Assembly: GCA_025765595.1 (NCBI GenBank)
Contig: JAIVFH010000071.1
Location: 115,368-179,367, forward strand
Direction of reading: 5' to 3'
From: Obelidium mucronatum
Lineage: Eukaryota; Chytridiomycota; Chytridiomycetes; Chytridiales; Chytriomycetaceae
Length of the DNA stretch: 64,000 nt
Position 1 is the stretch's first letter. The number at the start of each line of letters is the position of its first letter. Of the stretch, positions 34,519 to 47,019 are shown piece by piece. The notes under the pieces were generated by a model. The model searched no databases and was not told the origin of the DNA. It saw nothing but the letters and a program-made list of their open reading frames with translations. The position numbers were made by a program, and so were the translations under genes.

Positions 34519-36839
34519 ATGGGGCTTGTCATTGTTGTTGCCTCGGTCGTTTTCTTTTGGCTCAGCGTGCACACGTGTCTCGTCGCCGTCCGCTGGCGCC
34601 AGCGCGGGCGCCGCAGCGTGGGTGTTTGTGTGGCCGCTTTTGATTGGCTGACGCGCTTCGCTTCGCCTAGACGCCGGGCCCGCTCACGCTGACGTTCGCA
34701 GCGAGGGCGCTGTCGCTGCGGCTCGCCACGCCCGCCTTCAACGCACCGCTCGCCGCCGCCTTCGCGCCGCCCGCCGCCGCCGCCGCTGCGCGCCGCTGGT
34801 TTGCCGCCGGCGCGTGCTTCGGCTGCGCCGCGCTGGCCGCCAGCGTCGCCATGGCCGCGTGGTGCTGCGCCCACGTGCTGTGGCTGAGTCAGCCGCCGGT
34901 GAGTCATGCCGTGAGTCATGCGCCCGAGCAAGGCGCCGTGTGGCACAGCGTGTCGCTGGCCGCGAAAAACAGGTCGCTTGTGTATTCCAGCGGCCCCAAT
35001 CTGGAAAGCCCCACAAACGGCCGCTTTCTCGTGTCTCTAGTTGAGTCAAATCGCCACAAAAATACTCAATTCAACTCAACGGAAAAAAAATAATATATTC
35101 AAGATTCCAGGCGTGAATCTTCCTCTGTACGCGATTGGCTACTATTTCGCCGCCCTGCTGCTTGCAGGCGTGTTTCACGAACTGGGTCACGCGATAGCAG
35201 CCACAGTTGAACAAGTTCCAATGCGAAATGCTGGAATTTTCGTCTCAGTTATATTCCCCGGTGCATTTGTTGATTTGAATGAATCGAGTCTCATGCGGAG
35301 CTCTGCCACGGCCAGACTTCGGATTATTTGCGCTGGAGTCTGGCATAATTTCGTTTTTGCTGGTGTCAGTTTATTGGCACTCAGCACGTTACCTTATTGG
35401 CTCAGTTGGGGATACAGAGATTTACAAGATCTTGGACATGCACAAGATTTATGGAAGGGCGGTGTGGTTGCACTCGATATCGATATCAATTCTCCTCTCC
35501 ATGAAAGCGTCGATTCTGGAACGGTATTCATGAGTATTGATGATACACCCATCTTTGGGGGTGTCAACTCTTGGGAATCTGCATTGGTGGCGTCTTTGAC
35601 AAACAGCACTTTTACGCGCCAGGGATATTGCGTGAGCAAACAGGCTGTTTCCAGGAGTACGTTTTTTTCTTCCTATTTTTTCGTCTTGGACAGTTTTTTG
35701 GTGGTCTTTTTTTGACACTTCAAAAAAAGATGCACACATCTCCTGCTGTGATGTCAATGAGGAATATCCACTTGGTGAAACCTCAAGCATGTTCCAGTGT
35801 TTCCTTCCTCAAGAAACTGTGAATCAAAGGAGCTCAATACAATTATCAAACGATACAGTATGTTGTCCAACCTGTTGTCTTTTTTTTGTTGTCTTTTCTA
35901 ATCGGGAGACGTTAGCTAGAAAAATCCGCAAAAGCGTGTTTGAATCTAGACTCAGTTATACATACCGCCTCTACATGCACACTCGATTCGGATTGCTTGT
36001 TGGAATCATCGGACTCTCAATCAAACAGTATCTGCATGTCTGCATACATTCCAAACCGATACATTCGAATCGTTCGTTTGCATGTTCTTGATATCTGGAA
36101 AAGGAGAGATATTGTAACGCAGACAGTTGTGAAGGAACTGGATGCAGATTCGAATCCTACTGATTCAAATCAAATTGGAAATGGGCGTGTGGCGTCTGAT
36201 GGAAGCAGCCACCGCCGTCGTGCATTCACTGGCGGACTATCAAGTGCAAGTGGTACGGGTATTGGAAAACACCACTTGAAAATCCCAGTTCGAACAATTT
36301 TGTATTTGGGAGATCCACGAGAAATTTCAGAATCAGGTATTTCTACACATTTTTACATAAACTTGTCGAATAATAATTTCCTTTTTTTAACTTTTAATTT
36401 TTGCTTCCAGTTCGTGTGGGTTCGTTATATCCAAAGCTGCATATACTTCCTTTATCGTTACCCTACAAATTGGAGAGAATGCTGCAGTGAGTGTTTTCAC
36501 CTTCTTTGTGAATCTTTTTTATTTATTTATTCATTTCCCATCAGTTTCTTGATATCTTTCAACGTCGCTTTATCAATCATGAACATGATACCTGCTTTCG
36601 ATATGGACGGGTACCATGCACTATCTGCGCTTTTTGATGTTTTCATCGAGCATCATAGTTATACCACCACCAATGCTAGTGGTGGTGGCAGCGGCCGCGG
36701 AATGAGAAGCATGCTTGGGAGAATAGGAACGGCAAAGCTGCGAATATACAAGGACCGGAGTTTGAAATTAATTGGTAGGATATGTACATTTTTGTTTGGG
36801 GTTTTGATTGTTGTTTCAACGCTGGGTGCGATTCTTTAA
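34519..36839 (+). CDS. site-2 protease family intramembrane metalloprotease (M50)
   Basis: This polytopic zinc protease cuts membrane-tethered transcription factors (SREBP/ATF6 type) within the membrane. It has about seven exons. The first (MGLVIVVASVVFFWLSVHTC...) joins a GC-rich exon by a 50-60 bp intron. The catalytic zinc motif is HELGH in LLAGVFHELGHAIAATVEQV, followed by the membrane segments typical of MBTPS2 (ICAGVWHNFVFAGVSLLAL). A PDZ-like region holds TVFMSIDDTPIFGGVNSWES. The third ligand motif is in IMNMIPAFDMDGYHALSALF, where the Asp of MDG replaces the usual LDG. A cysteine-rich exon (SCCDVNEEYPLG) lies between, as in animal S2P. Internal exon borders near 35,650-35,950 are approximate. 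Confidence 0.88.
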
Positions 36840-36992
36840 AAAAAGATAATTTAAGGTTCCCCTTTTTTTTGCATTTTGTTTATTGTATATATGAATAATA
36901 CTATACCCGCTCTGTTTTTTTTTAAATATTATTTCATTGTTGTATCGTGTTTGTGTGAATTGGTTATTGAGAGATTATTTATTCAATGATTT

Positions 36993-38111
36993 CTAATAAA
37001 TGGGCGGTAAGATGATGGTAAATTCAATCACTTGTCCTTGTTTGGCGATGGCAAACAGCTGCAATAATTCTTCTTCGTCATCATCACCTGATCGCATATA
37101 AGCCAACCATTTAAACGCGCCATTGAAATCAGCAGCAATTGACTGAAAATCTCCAAAACGTAGCTTTTTACCCTCAGAAATCATTTCTGATTCAATTAAC
37201 ATTAGTTTAAAATAGTTGATGCCAAGCGAGTATACCACATTACCCTCAGTGAAATCTTCGTACGCCTCCAAACCGCCTTCTCGTTCCGTTTCAAACTCTT
37301 CCCCGCCATCACGCTCAACAGGGCGAATGACTTTAAACGCCACTGACTTTGCTAGAAAGGACGAGGCGTCGTCATACTGTTCCTCCGTAAAAGTCCTTTC
37401 GAAAGCTCTACAAAAGTCGATCCCAAACACAAACCCGTGCACGATACCATCCTTGAGTTTGAATTCCACCTCCAGGTCGTTGAATACTGTTTTGGGAATA
37501 GCTTCAGTATCCTCCAAGAGGAAAACTTGGAACTCGGGACAAAAATCGTCAAACTCAGTGTCAAGCGAGCGCATCAATGCAACCATGCTGGAAATGACTT
37601 TGCGCATTTGAAAAACGGCAGAGAAGTTGCCATCAGCCAGCGCGGCGGTTGCATCCATCAATTTTTTTAAGATCTCTTCGTCAGCGATACCATTCAGGCC
37701 CTTCGATATGTTCTCAGCCATCTCTCCCACCGTCCTTTTTGTGTGTGTGTGTGTGTGTTGTTTCAGGCGTATTTACCATTAAAAGTCAAGACCAAGAGAA
37801 CTGTCTTACCTGCCCCTGAGCTCAACAGTGTCCTTACCCCAAGCAGCCATCAGATTCGACAGAAGCCCAAAGGTGGTCAACACACGGAACTCAACCATGC
37901 CCCATCCCTGTCGACTTAGATCCAGAATGTCGACAGCCAAATGGGTCAGCAGTTGTGGATCTTCTGTCAGTACCAAGTCCACTGCTTCGGCATAGTCCAA
38001 GCCCTCGATCCATTCCTGGCCATTGATTGTTGCGACTCCCGTGAGAATTGCAAGCTTTGCAATCTCGATTGCAATCTCCTGGATGGCGTTGGGGACCCAA
38101 AAGATGTACAT
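36993..38111 (-). CDS. hypothetical protein
   Basis: Two exons (37810-38111 and 36993-37734) join in phase across a 75-bp intron with a (CA)n run next to its acceptor, giving about 347 residues. I do not recognise it. The N-terminal 100 residues are helical and acidic (MYIFWVPNAIQEIAIEIAKL). The C-terminal part looks like mixed alpha/beta with IPKTVFNDLEVEFKLKDG and ends EFTIILPPIY. There is no transmembrane segment and no signal peptide. It is convergent with the S2P gene and divergent, at 74 bp, from the gene at 38186, so those two probably share a promoter. Confidence 0.7.
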
Positions 38112-38185
38112 GTTTGTTTACGCTAAATTGATTGTTAGATAAGTCCACCCGTAATTTTTTTTTTCCACCCTTAACAACGTAAAAA

Positions 38186-39720
38186 ATGGCATCCAGTGAG
38201 TGTATATGTGTGTATTCAGATCCAAAGTAGTAACCAAATCATTACCCAGTCTACGCAAAACCAGACCTGGCAGCTGTACCAACGCCAGTGTTCGCTGCAC
38301 CCGACGCAAAGAAGCAGCACAAGGGGTTCAACAAGGTGCCAACGTTGTATAACTTCTTCACGGCCGCTACGGACGAGAAGGGAAACAAGCTGTACGGTCC
38401 TGAGGATGTAATCCGTCGCCGAGATATCATTTTCGACCAACGCCACGAAACAAACCCACAAATTACGGAGAGGGACACACCCCAAAAGATCCGTGACATT
38501 CGAATTAAACAAAAGAATCTCAGTGGAGGAGTTAATACGACAGCACCCAAACCTTCCTTGGATGCCGGGGTGTTTGTGCGGGCTTTTGGGTGCAAAACAA
38601 TTGGCCCCCAGGCGGGTAGTCAAATCTACGTATCGTCCGTATTGCCGGATATCTCGGAGCATAATGGGTCTGGAGAAAGAGGTCCTATTGCTTCCAATAT
38701 CAAGACATTTACTATCACTGGTGTTAGTGGGCCGGGTCGTCTGATTACGAGTTCAAAGAAGGGTGCCGCTGCCCACGTTATGGCTGCAAGAACAGATGGC
38801 TTCTTTGTGGCTTCCAACTCGAGTCCAAAGGAGGCTGAGATCTCCGACGATGATTTCAAAAAGAATGTGGTCCGCGCTAGAAATATGGCGAACGGCATCG
38901 AGCAAGAATACGCCACCAAACTCGCCGTCTACTTTGGAGTGAGAGGAGCTGCCGTGCAAAATTACAACGAGGAGTTGCGTTTCCACTACACGACAACTAA
39001 AGTCAATCAGTCCCTCGGAAATGGAAAGACAATGCTCACCAATCCCCTTCAAGATGCACAACGTATCGTTCTGCACGATTTTCATCAAACCATCGCTGCT
39101 CGATTCAACGCTGAACTTGCAGCTCACAATGCAAACGTCGCTGCCGGCATCCCTGATCCAGATCACAAGGCGAGAATGGCCGAGATATGCGAAATTTGCG
39201 AATTGGGCCAAGATGCCATCACGAACACGGGGGATTTCGCATCTTTGCTTTCTTTGAATCTCGATACTAAAGCGGGGTCTGCTGGATTACCGACAGCTGC
39301 CGATAGAGTACCTCTCCTGGCCAGCTTTGATGCGGACATGCGGTCATCAAATGCCTATCAGCTTGCAGCTAAAAACGCCTTTACAGCCGAAACGGTATCT
39401 GATTTATGCCTTTGAATTGAATAACTTTTTCGTGAATTCCAACTTTTTTTATTTTATTTTTTAAGAATGCTGTCTTGGATCAAATGACTGCGGCTAGGGT
39501 TCCCAATATACAGACCCTTCAAAGAATGCACGATGTCCATGCCCTTCCTGCTGGAGTAATAGCAAGGGAAGATGTCCAGTTTACCATGGCCCTCTCATTC
39601 AAGTCTGCTGGTAGCACAACTGTGGAAACTGCCACTAGCAAGAAAGAGGCAGACATCAAGAAAGCAAACTCCTACTCAACGACAGTAGACAAATCAACTG
39701 TTGAATACCAAGAATTGTGA
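38186..39720 (+). CDS. hypothetical protein
   Basis: Three exons (38186-38195, 38265-39394, 39466-39720) give about 464 residues. The first exon contributes only three codons and one base, ATGGCATCCA; the 69-bp intron after it ends CAAAACCAG, and phase is kept. The product is soluble, without recognised domain: TLYNFFTAATDEKGNKLYGP, a Gly/Ala-rich middle, RARNMANGIEQEYATKLAVY and the C-terminal STTVDKSTVEYQEL. A structural or phage-like role is conceivable from the composition, but nothing supports it. It shares a 74-bp divergent promoter with 36993-38111. Confidence 0.75.
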
Positions 39721-39766
39721 AGAATCGCCCCTATTTTTTCGCGATGTCAATAATAAAATCTGAAAA

Positions 39767-41045
39767 ATGACAACCAAGAGCTTATCAATGAACCAAGTCC
39801 CACCCGAAATCGTGGTGCAATTCCTTCTTGGCTTAGATCCTGTGCTCATCAGACAACTCGCCACTCTATGCAGATCCTTCTACCTGGCAATCAACTCTGA
39901 CTCATTTGCGCTGTTGAATCTAAAGCGGCTATACCCAATAACCAAACAATACAACACAATCAGCGTTCGAGACTGCAGGGTAACGAGCGATTTGCTCCTC
40001 TGGGACCGTTTTCATCAACGACAACTCCGCCATATCTCCATCAAACCACACTTTCCAGTCGTGAACGAGGACAAGTGGAACACGGCTGAATACATTGTCG
40101 ATTTCTCTTCCACCATTACTGAGTTAAAGGCCCAAGTAGTTACTCCATCTGTTCCTGTATCCTGGTTTCCGTTCATACAAGAACTAATTCTGGACAACAA
40201 CTGTTTACGGGGCCCGATCCCACCTGAATTGGGCGAATTAGCGAAACTTTCAACGCTCTCGTTGAGAAGAAACAAGCTATCCGGAACCATACCGTTAGCC
40301 CTTGGGAAGCTATCGAAACTATTTCGATTAGACCTCGCACAGAACAGGTTGACGGGATGTATCCCTCCCGGTCCGCACCTGTGGCCATTGTTTGAGAACT
40401 TGCAGTGGATTGATTTGTCGGATAACCAGTTGGAAGGCCGGGTCCCGGATGAATTGATGAATCTGACGTCGCCACGGCGGTATGTTGATCCGGATGTGGG
40501 CATGTGGCCGCTGTTTGAGCTTCGTTTGGCGAATAATCGGTTGTCGGGGAATTTTAGTGACACGCGACGTGCATGGGAGAATCGAGCAAAACTGAGAGTG
40601 TTGGATTTATCTGGGAATGCGTTTGACGGGCGGATTGAAGGATGGATTGGGGAGTTGGAAGATTTGGAGATTCTTGTGAGTTTTCTTTGGTGTGAAGTGT
40701 TTGTGTGTGTTGTATTGTATTCTAACCATCCTAATCATTCCAACAACAAACAAACGAACGAAAAAAAAGAACTTGTCTAACAATAAATTGACAGGCAATA
40801 TTCCCTCTGAACTGGGAAACCTCACACACTTGGTTGAGTTGAATCTGTCTGGAAACCAACTGACTGGAACCATCCCTGAGGAGCTGAATGGATTGGAAGA
40901 AACCATTCGTTTTCTGGACGTGTCTGGGAATTCACTTGAAGGGGAGTTACCAACGGCTCTGCATCAAGTCTTGGAAAAGAAGTCTGTATGGAAGTTTGTG
41001 AGAGATGAACAGTTGGGATACTATGATGCTGCTTTGTGGGATTGA
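39767..41045 (+). CDS. F-box-like protein with plant-type leucine-rich repeats
   Basis: Two exons (39767-40675 and 40770-41045) give about 394 residues. The N-terminal segment PPEIVVQFLLGLDPVLIRQL plus LCRSFYLAIN has F-box-like helices. From residue 135 there are about eight LRRs of the plant class, with LxGxIP: LRGPIPPELGELAKLSTLSL, LTGNIPSELGNLTHLVELNL, LTGTIPEELNGL. The intron falls exactly inside a repeat. It lacks a signal peptide and a kinase domain, so it is an intracellular binding protein. LRR proteins of this type are common in chytrid genomes. It starts only 46 bp after the preceding stop. Confidence 0.8.
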
Positions 41046-41220
41046 AGGGCTCCCCATGATATGTTCCTATCATTTCGTGTTGTTGCGTTACAAAAAAAAA
41101 CAGAATGAATGATACACATGGAATGACTTAATCCAAAATTATTATTATTAAATAGTTTATTAGTTCTACATATAGTTCCAGCGCACTCGACCAGATTTTG
41201 ACTCTGAATTTTCTTGTTCA

Positions 41221-43181
41221 TCAAGGACTTCTTTGAACAACAGCCCGACGACCACCTACAATCATATTCCACTCTTCCATACTCCCACGCTCTGTATTCT
41301 GCAGGATCGCATCAACAGCATTAGCAACCATCGCGTCTTCTTTTGGTACATAAACCGACACTGCGCCAGCGACTCCCGCCGTTTCACCAGTCACAAGGGG
41401 TTTAGGCGGCGCTTTCCATAATACTTCTCCTCGTGCTTTCCGTTCTTTGGCTGGCGCGGGGAGCTTCAACCGACAGTTGGTGCTACTGCTGCTGCTGCTG
41501 CTAGTGACAGTGCTCATATTCGCAGCCGAGAAACTTGAATCACAGCTTCCACTACTGCCACTGAAACTCGTGTTTGCTGAATCTAAAGTGGCAGTAGCAG
41601 CAGAAGCACAAGAACGAACGCCAAGCCGCGACTCTGTGACCTTTTTTTCACGTGCAAGTTGTTGTTGCTGTTTTGTCGAATTCAGGATTTTGGCAGACAT
41701 GCGGCGTTGTGCGAGGGTGATGGAGAGTGGTTGTTTAATTGATTTACGATGTTGTTGTTGTTGCTGTTGTTGGTTGTAGTGGTGACTGTTGCTGCTGTGG
41801 ATTGGTTTCTTTGGAATCGGTGATGGCATGGTTTCTCTCAAACTCTTTGAAATTATAGGAATCGCCGATGATGAGGAAGGGGAGGAACAAGAGATTGGTG
41901 CCAAAGAAGACGTGGTGCTAGTAGTCGCAGTAGTAGTAGTATTGTCATAGTTGCGGGTAGGTACATCAACCTTGTTGTTTTCAGTTCCATCCAAGGCCGC
42001 AAGCACTTCATCTGCAGTTGTTGATATCATGCTGAGTTCATTCAAGAAGTCGTTTTTTGCATCATCGTCAATGATTTCATTGGCTGTTGTTGTTGTAGTA
42101 CGCGTTGGTACAGTGGAGGCGGACAAAGGTCTGCTTGTTGTTGCTGGTCTGGGGGAATTGTTTAACGGAGTACTTGTGAGTGGAGTATGGAAACTGAAGG
42201 AGAATGAATCTCCGGAAGGATTTGGGTGTGCTAAGGACGACAGCATGTCTTTGGTTAAGGATTCATTTGGGGTTTCTTTGAGCCTTTTAAAGATAAAAAA
42301 GCAAGGGATATTCAGTTCTTTCTCAAAAGAAAAAAAAAACTTCAATAAGAGACTCACGATGAAGTCGCAGTCGCTGGAACAGCCGCAGCAGCAGTAGCAA
42401 CAGCAGCAGTGTTCTTGGTAATACACAAGCGACAGACAATATTGTCTGTAAACCCTTCTGGCAAACAAATCTTTTCGTCCCGGATTGGAATATTCAGTCT
42501 AATCTCCTGCTTTGTCTTGTTGTCGACTACAAGAACGATTCCAGATTTGAGCACCGCAAATCCTGGCGCGCTGACATCATCATCATCATCATTGGAGAAT
42601 TCAGTTCTGCCAATACAACAAAAGAATTTGCTTTGCCAGAGTGTCGGCAGTGGTGGGACCGCTTCTGGTACTATTTTGTCAGCTTCTGATATGTCGTGTT
42701 CTTCTTGCTTCAGTTGGGCTGCTAGAATCCTTTCAATTAGCTCTGATTTCTACAAAAAAAAAAAGATTCAAATCATGTTAAAAGCTATAATACGGAGGAC
42801 CATAATTGGAATATTTAAAATACGTACTTTTCCAGACTGTTTGAGATTGAGTGATTTCGCCAGCTTGACAAGGTCCAAACGCGACAGACTGTCTAAATCA
42901 CAGTCTTCACCTCCCCCTCTCTCCTCATTGGCGCCATTCTGCGATTCATTCTCCTGAATTTGGCTGTATTTTTGTGCAGATAGAATCGCAGCAACCAACG
43001 TGTCTTTCTGAGATGCATGGCATGAAGTTGAAATGAAAAACGTCATTAGAATCGCAGCAGTTTGTCACCAGACATTAGATACCTTCATTGTGCCATTTGC
43101 CTCAATATTCAGTCCGAGTAGAGCAGCTTTTTTCGCCAAATCTTTTTTGGTCAGCCGTAGCAGTTCTCTTTCGGTTTGCAT
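41221..43181 (-). CDS. SAP-domain-like protein, low-complexity C-terminus
   Basis: About four exons. The N-terminus has two SAP/HeH-like helix-extended-helix motifs: LLRLTKKDLAKKAALLGLNI and SLSRLDLVKLAKSLNLKQSG followed by KSELIERILAAQ, which bind DNA or act in chromatin attachment. The rest is disordered, with runs of Thr, Ser, Gln and Asn, KKP/KQP basic patches and a conserved-looking C-terminus (EEWNMIVGGRRAVVQ). The middle contains EIRLNIPIRDEKICLPEGFT. A chromatin- or RNA-associated role is inferred. The start at 43181 is 68 bp from the divergent gene at 43250. Confidence 0.72.
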
Positions 43182-43249
43182 TATTGTTTATTTTAGAATG
43201 TATATGTAAATAAACAAAAAAAAATTCCAATAAAAAAAAGAAAAAAAAG
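43182..43249. promoter_or_regulatory. 68-bp divergent promoter
   Basis: Only 68 bp separate the start of the SAP-like gene (minus) from the DNAJC28-type gene (plus). The gap is almost pure A/T (GTAAATAAACA, long A runs). Co-expression of the two genes is inferred. Confidence 0.45.
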
Positions 43250-44346
43250 ATGATGCTATCTCGCACGCGGCCGTTGCTGTCCCAGGCCAAGCCGAAGGCG
43301 CCAGGCGCAGTCCAAGTGCACGTCGAAGTCGAAGCGGAGAACGAGCTGCGCACCTCGCACGCATCGCTAGGCTCGCTGGTTGTATCTCCGCAGCGCTGTT
43401 TCGCTCGGCGACTGTCGAATGCGATTCGAGACACTAAAACAACAACAACAAAAACAACAAAAAACAACACGCGACACAGGCCGCGCACGCCGCCGCCGCC
43501 GCCGAACTGCCGCCGGCGCAGCTGAAGCGCTTTGTGATTGAAGCGACGCAGGCGGCGCGGCCGTCGACTTCGGCGTCGAACAACAAAAACAACAAAAACA
43601 ACAAAAACCAAAACATTCTCCGGGCGCAGCACGCGCGCGCCGACGCCGCAGCGTACCGCACGCCGGCGCAGGAGCTGTACCACGACTTCATGACAATCCG
43701 CCCCAACGACGACAACCTGGCGTCGCTCGTCGACCAGAAGATTGCGCGCGCCACTCGTGACGGCGTCTTCGACAACCTGAAGGGCGTCGGGAAGCCCATC
43801 GACTTCAACACCGAAGAGCGGCTGAATGTGTTTGTGTCCGACACGGAGCTGATTATGAATCGCATGATGAAGGCCCAGAATGCATTGCCGCCGTGGATTG
43901 CCAAGGGCCAGCTGATTGAGCAAGAGAAGCGTACTCTGGACAACGAATTGCAAGAGATTTATAACAGCTGTTTTCAATCCGTCGTGGTGTCGTCGTCTCC
44001 TTCTTTTTCTTCTTCTTTGTCCTCTTCTTCTTCTTCTCCTTTATCGTTCAACTTGAAGTCTCTTTCATCGTGGATCTCATCGCCATCCAATTCTTTTCCT
44101 TCTTCTTCGTCTACTGTTTCTAGTCCTCATAATGATTCAATCCCTCATACCAATTCAGGAACCACCACCCCACATCCATTCACAGAAACCAAGGATGCCG
44201 AATGGAAACGAAGGGGTTCTGAATGGGCACAACTCAAGGTTCCTCAAATCAATGCATTGATTAAGGAATACAATGTCGAGTCTCCGTGGAGTGCTGGAAA
44301 GAAGGTTCCTATTGAAATTGACAGTTTGCTGTCTAAATTCAAGTAA
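43250..44346 (+). CDS. DNAJC28-type (DUF1992) protein, probably mitochondrial
   Basis: The first exon begins MMLSRTRPLLSQAKPKAPGA, a basic, Ser/Arg-rich start like a mitochondrial presequence. An intron of about 100 bp (donor near 43380, acceptor ACACAG at about 43480) links it to AAHAAAAAELPPAQLKRFVI; it spans the (CAA)n run. The diagnostic DUF1992 domain follows: LVDQKIARATRDGVFDNLKG, VGKPIDFN, LIMNRMMKAQNALPPWIAKG, with a second conserved block (WAQLKVPQINALIKEYNVES, PWSAGKKVPIEID) at the C-terminus. Serine-rich sequence is inserted between the blocks. No J-domain is present. The family's biochemical role is not settled; in animals it has been linked to Golgi/mitochondrial trafficking. The exact exon 1 border is inferred. 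Confidence 0.78.
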
Positions 44347-45770
44347 ATAAAAAATGTGATTCTTTTGTGTGTGAGTGTTTTTAATGCATGGAAACAAAGG
44401 GGGCCGAACTCAAGATTCCTCAACCCAAGCATTGATCCTTTGTAGCCTCAGCTATAAAGCTACACACCCTTTTTCTCTGTGTGGCGACATTTTGCTGAGC
44501 CAGCATTATAATAAAGTGATGGCCCCCTATTTAATTGATTTTTCAACAGTCTTTGAACTTAGCTTCCAATAAAAACAGAATATTGGAAATCGCTCACCAC
44601 TATAATGAGTAGTTAAGGGTGTACACGGCCACTACTACTATTTCAGAAATCACGCACTTGATGAGCCCCCTAGTTAATTGATTTGTCAACAGACACAATT
44701 TTCTTTGAATTTAGTTTCCAATAAAAACAGAATATTGGAAATCCAGAATATTGGAAATTGCTCACCACTATAATTAAAACGTTGAATCACAAAGTGCGTA
44801 ATTTCAACCCATGTCGAGTTAGAACAATGAACAACCAGCAACCTTCCACTACTTATTGCACGAAAATGAAAGAGAAGATAATGTCCTTTATGAAGCAAAG
44901 ATTCCAATACAAATTGGTGAATATTACCATTCATCCTCCTTTGCCACCACATCCTTCTTCCCAAACGCAATTCTGTCAGCATTGCCATTTTCATCTTCAT
45001 TGTGTTCAAACAAGACAACAAATGTAGGGACAAAAGACATGTCTCCATTGGAATCCAATTTGACTGTTTCAGAAACCAAAACAAAGTCACCTGGGAGCAA
45101 ATGGGTAAGACGTTTGTTATTTTTGAGCTCCTTCAGATCAAAGTCCTTCTTTGAGCAGTCAAAAAGAGGAATGAATGGAACTCCCTCCCCAGTTAGATTG
45201 TATGGTCTATTGGCTGCTGGTGGACGTCTTCCGGGAGTTCTGGAAGGAGTGCTTGCATTGTTTTTTGGTGGTGGTCTCAATGGAGTGTTTGTTGCTCTTG
45301 AAGAGCTTCTGGCCTTTTAATGTAACAGTAATGTAAGTTTGATAGCAGGGTAAAGGATAAAGCAATACTTACAGTAGGTGCAACAAAAACGAATTCAATC
45401 GATGTCATCATGAGCGCCAAAATCAAATGGCTTTGGCATTGGTTCTGATCCAATTTGCTTCTTGAGAAAGTCGCAGAAACCCTCGGCATGTGCTGATGTC
45501 AACAAAGACCGACAGAAAATACTTCCAACCAAGAACAGTTGGAGGGCGGAAGACTCCATCAGTTCTATTGAGAACTTCACAAGGAAACAAGAAGGATGCA
45601 GGAATTTGCTTCTTCTCAAGAGTTGTCACGCCAAGGTAGTATCCGGATGAAAGAGAGAAAGAAATAAAGTTAGTCTCTATGCTTCCAATAACATAAAAAC
45701 ATTGGAAGATCCAATGCCTTCCAATAAAATAAAAACATTGGAATATCCAATAAACAAAAAAATTGGAACT
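44347..45770. other. transition into repeat-rich DNA with gene remnant on minus strand
   Basis: The stretch holds TTCCAATA...TATTGGAA palindromes at about 44570, 44707, 45683 and 45720, plus a duplicated segment of about 90 bp (44560-44610 resembles 44700-44765). On the minus strand, frames at 45640-45370 and 45320-44924 look like exons of one unknown protein (IPASFLFPCEVLNRTDGVFR; YNLTGEGVPFIPLFDCSKKD; GDFVLVSETVKLDSNGDMSF). Because it resembles material in the transposon region, it is probably a decayed transposon gene. I cannot name the family. Confidence 0.5.
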
Positions 45771-46676
45771 TCACCAGGTTTGCCAAAAAAAAACTTTCGG
45801 TAACTTGCAGGACTGAAAATCACGTATGTAGCATTCTTTCTTGGTTTCGATGCAGTGGTCTATGATTGCCTTTACACAGTGTAAGCAGTTTCTCCCTTTC
45901 AACACATTATTTCTTTCCAGGATAGGGATAAGTCTGTTCTTTTTAACCATTTCTTGAAGTTTGTATAGTGTTTCTAAGAGTGCAATAGGTCTTCTTGAGT
46001 ATATATCAGCACCCCAGTCTTGGTTCTTTGGGATTGGGTTTATGATTCCTTGCAGCCAACTGGTTGGGGAGTCCATGTATTCTCCACTTGTTTGAATCAT
46101 TTTTACTATAAGTTTCCAGCTTTCTCTTCCTCCCTTGGAGATTAATTCTTTGGTTATTCCACCACCCTTGGAGATTAATTCTTTGGTTATTCCACTGGTT
46201 CCTGGGGCTTTTTTGGTCCCAAGCTGTTCCAATGCTGTGACAACTTAAGTCCTGGTTGGTAGTGTTTTTAGTGCAATTTCGCTCATAAGGTCCATGTGCG
46301 TTTGGGCCACTTTGTCAATTGTTTCCATGACTTCTTGTTTCCCACTTGGGTCATATAGGTTTTCAGTTTCAGATGGCTCTTTGCATTTCATGCTGTCTGC
46401 TATTTTGGTGTGTGCCTGGATTCTTTCTGTGTTCCCCTTCCTAAGTTGCCATTTGTTTGTGATTTCCATTAGGTCAGCAATAAGGTTGTTTTTTGTTATG
46501 GCTATGTCGAGGGTCTGTTGGAATTTGATCCACTGTTCCTCTGTTGCTTTTTCTGTATCCACCACAATTCTGGCTTCCTTTTTGGGTTTGTTTGAGGTTT
46601 GGAGTATATGTTTTATTTCTATGTCAGCTAGGACAGGAGTGTGGTCAGAGTATCTATAGTTAAGCATTTTCATCAG
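45771..46676 (-). pseudogene. LINE retrotransposon fragment (endonuclease end and start of reverse transcriptase)
   Basis: On the minus strand, YRYSDHTPVLADIEIKHI is the end of an APE-type endonuclease domain (SDHxPV). About 140 residues later, APGTSGITKELISKGG and IINPIPKNQDWGADIYSRRP are reverse transcriptase motifs, so the order is that of a LINE ORF2. It is dead: there is an in-frame stop between the two parts (about 46243-46248) and the 5' side is cut at 46676 by the inverted repeat of the next element. A 30-bp unit encoding ITKELISKGG is tandemly doubled (about 46130-46190). The RT catalytic FADD segment is not in the window. Confidence 0.75.
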
Positions 46677-46928
46677 GTGTCCCCATAGCGAGCCAGACCT
46701 CGCGAGCCGCTAACGGGCCGCTTAGCAGGCCGCTTGCAACCTGTGGGCGACCTGCTTGCCAGCCGCTAACCAGTGGAAAGCCAGCCGCGTCGCAGTTAGT
46801 TCACAGGCCGCAAGCTAGTTGACAGCCAGTGGAGAGCCAGTTGAAAGCTAGTCCTAACTTTATTTCAAAAAAGGTAAGAAACAATGAGCAGAAAAGTTTT
46901 AAAACCATAATATATGTATTTAAAGTAA
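46677..46928 (+). repeat. left 252-bp terminal inverted repeat
   Basis: Starts GTGTCCCCATAGCGAGCC and ends near TATTTAAAGTAA. It is an inverted match of 52636-52887 with only scattered substitutions and contains imperfect GGCCGCTTAG/GGCCGCTTGC tandem motifs. Confidence 0.88.
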
Positions 46929-47019
46929 CTGAGGTGCGGTGGCAAGCCATCCGCTAGGACCTTTTTAGCTCTGAATTTTTTTTTAGAACTTTTAAAGAAT
47001 AGTACTGCATAAAACCAAG

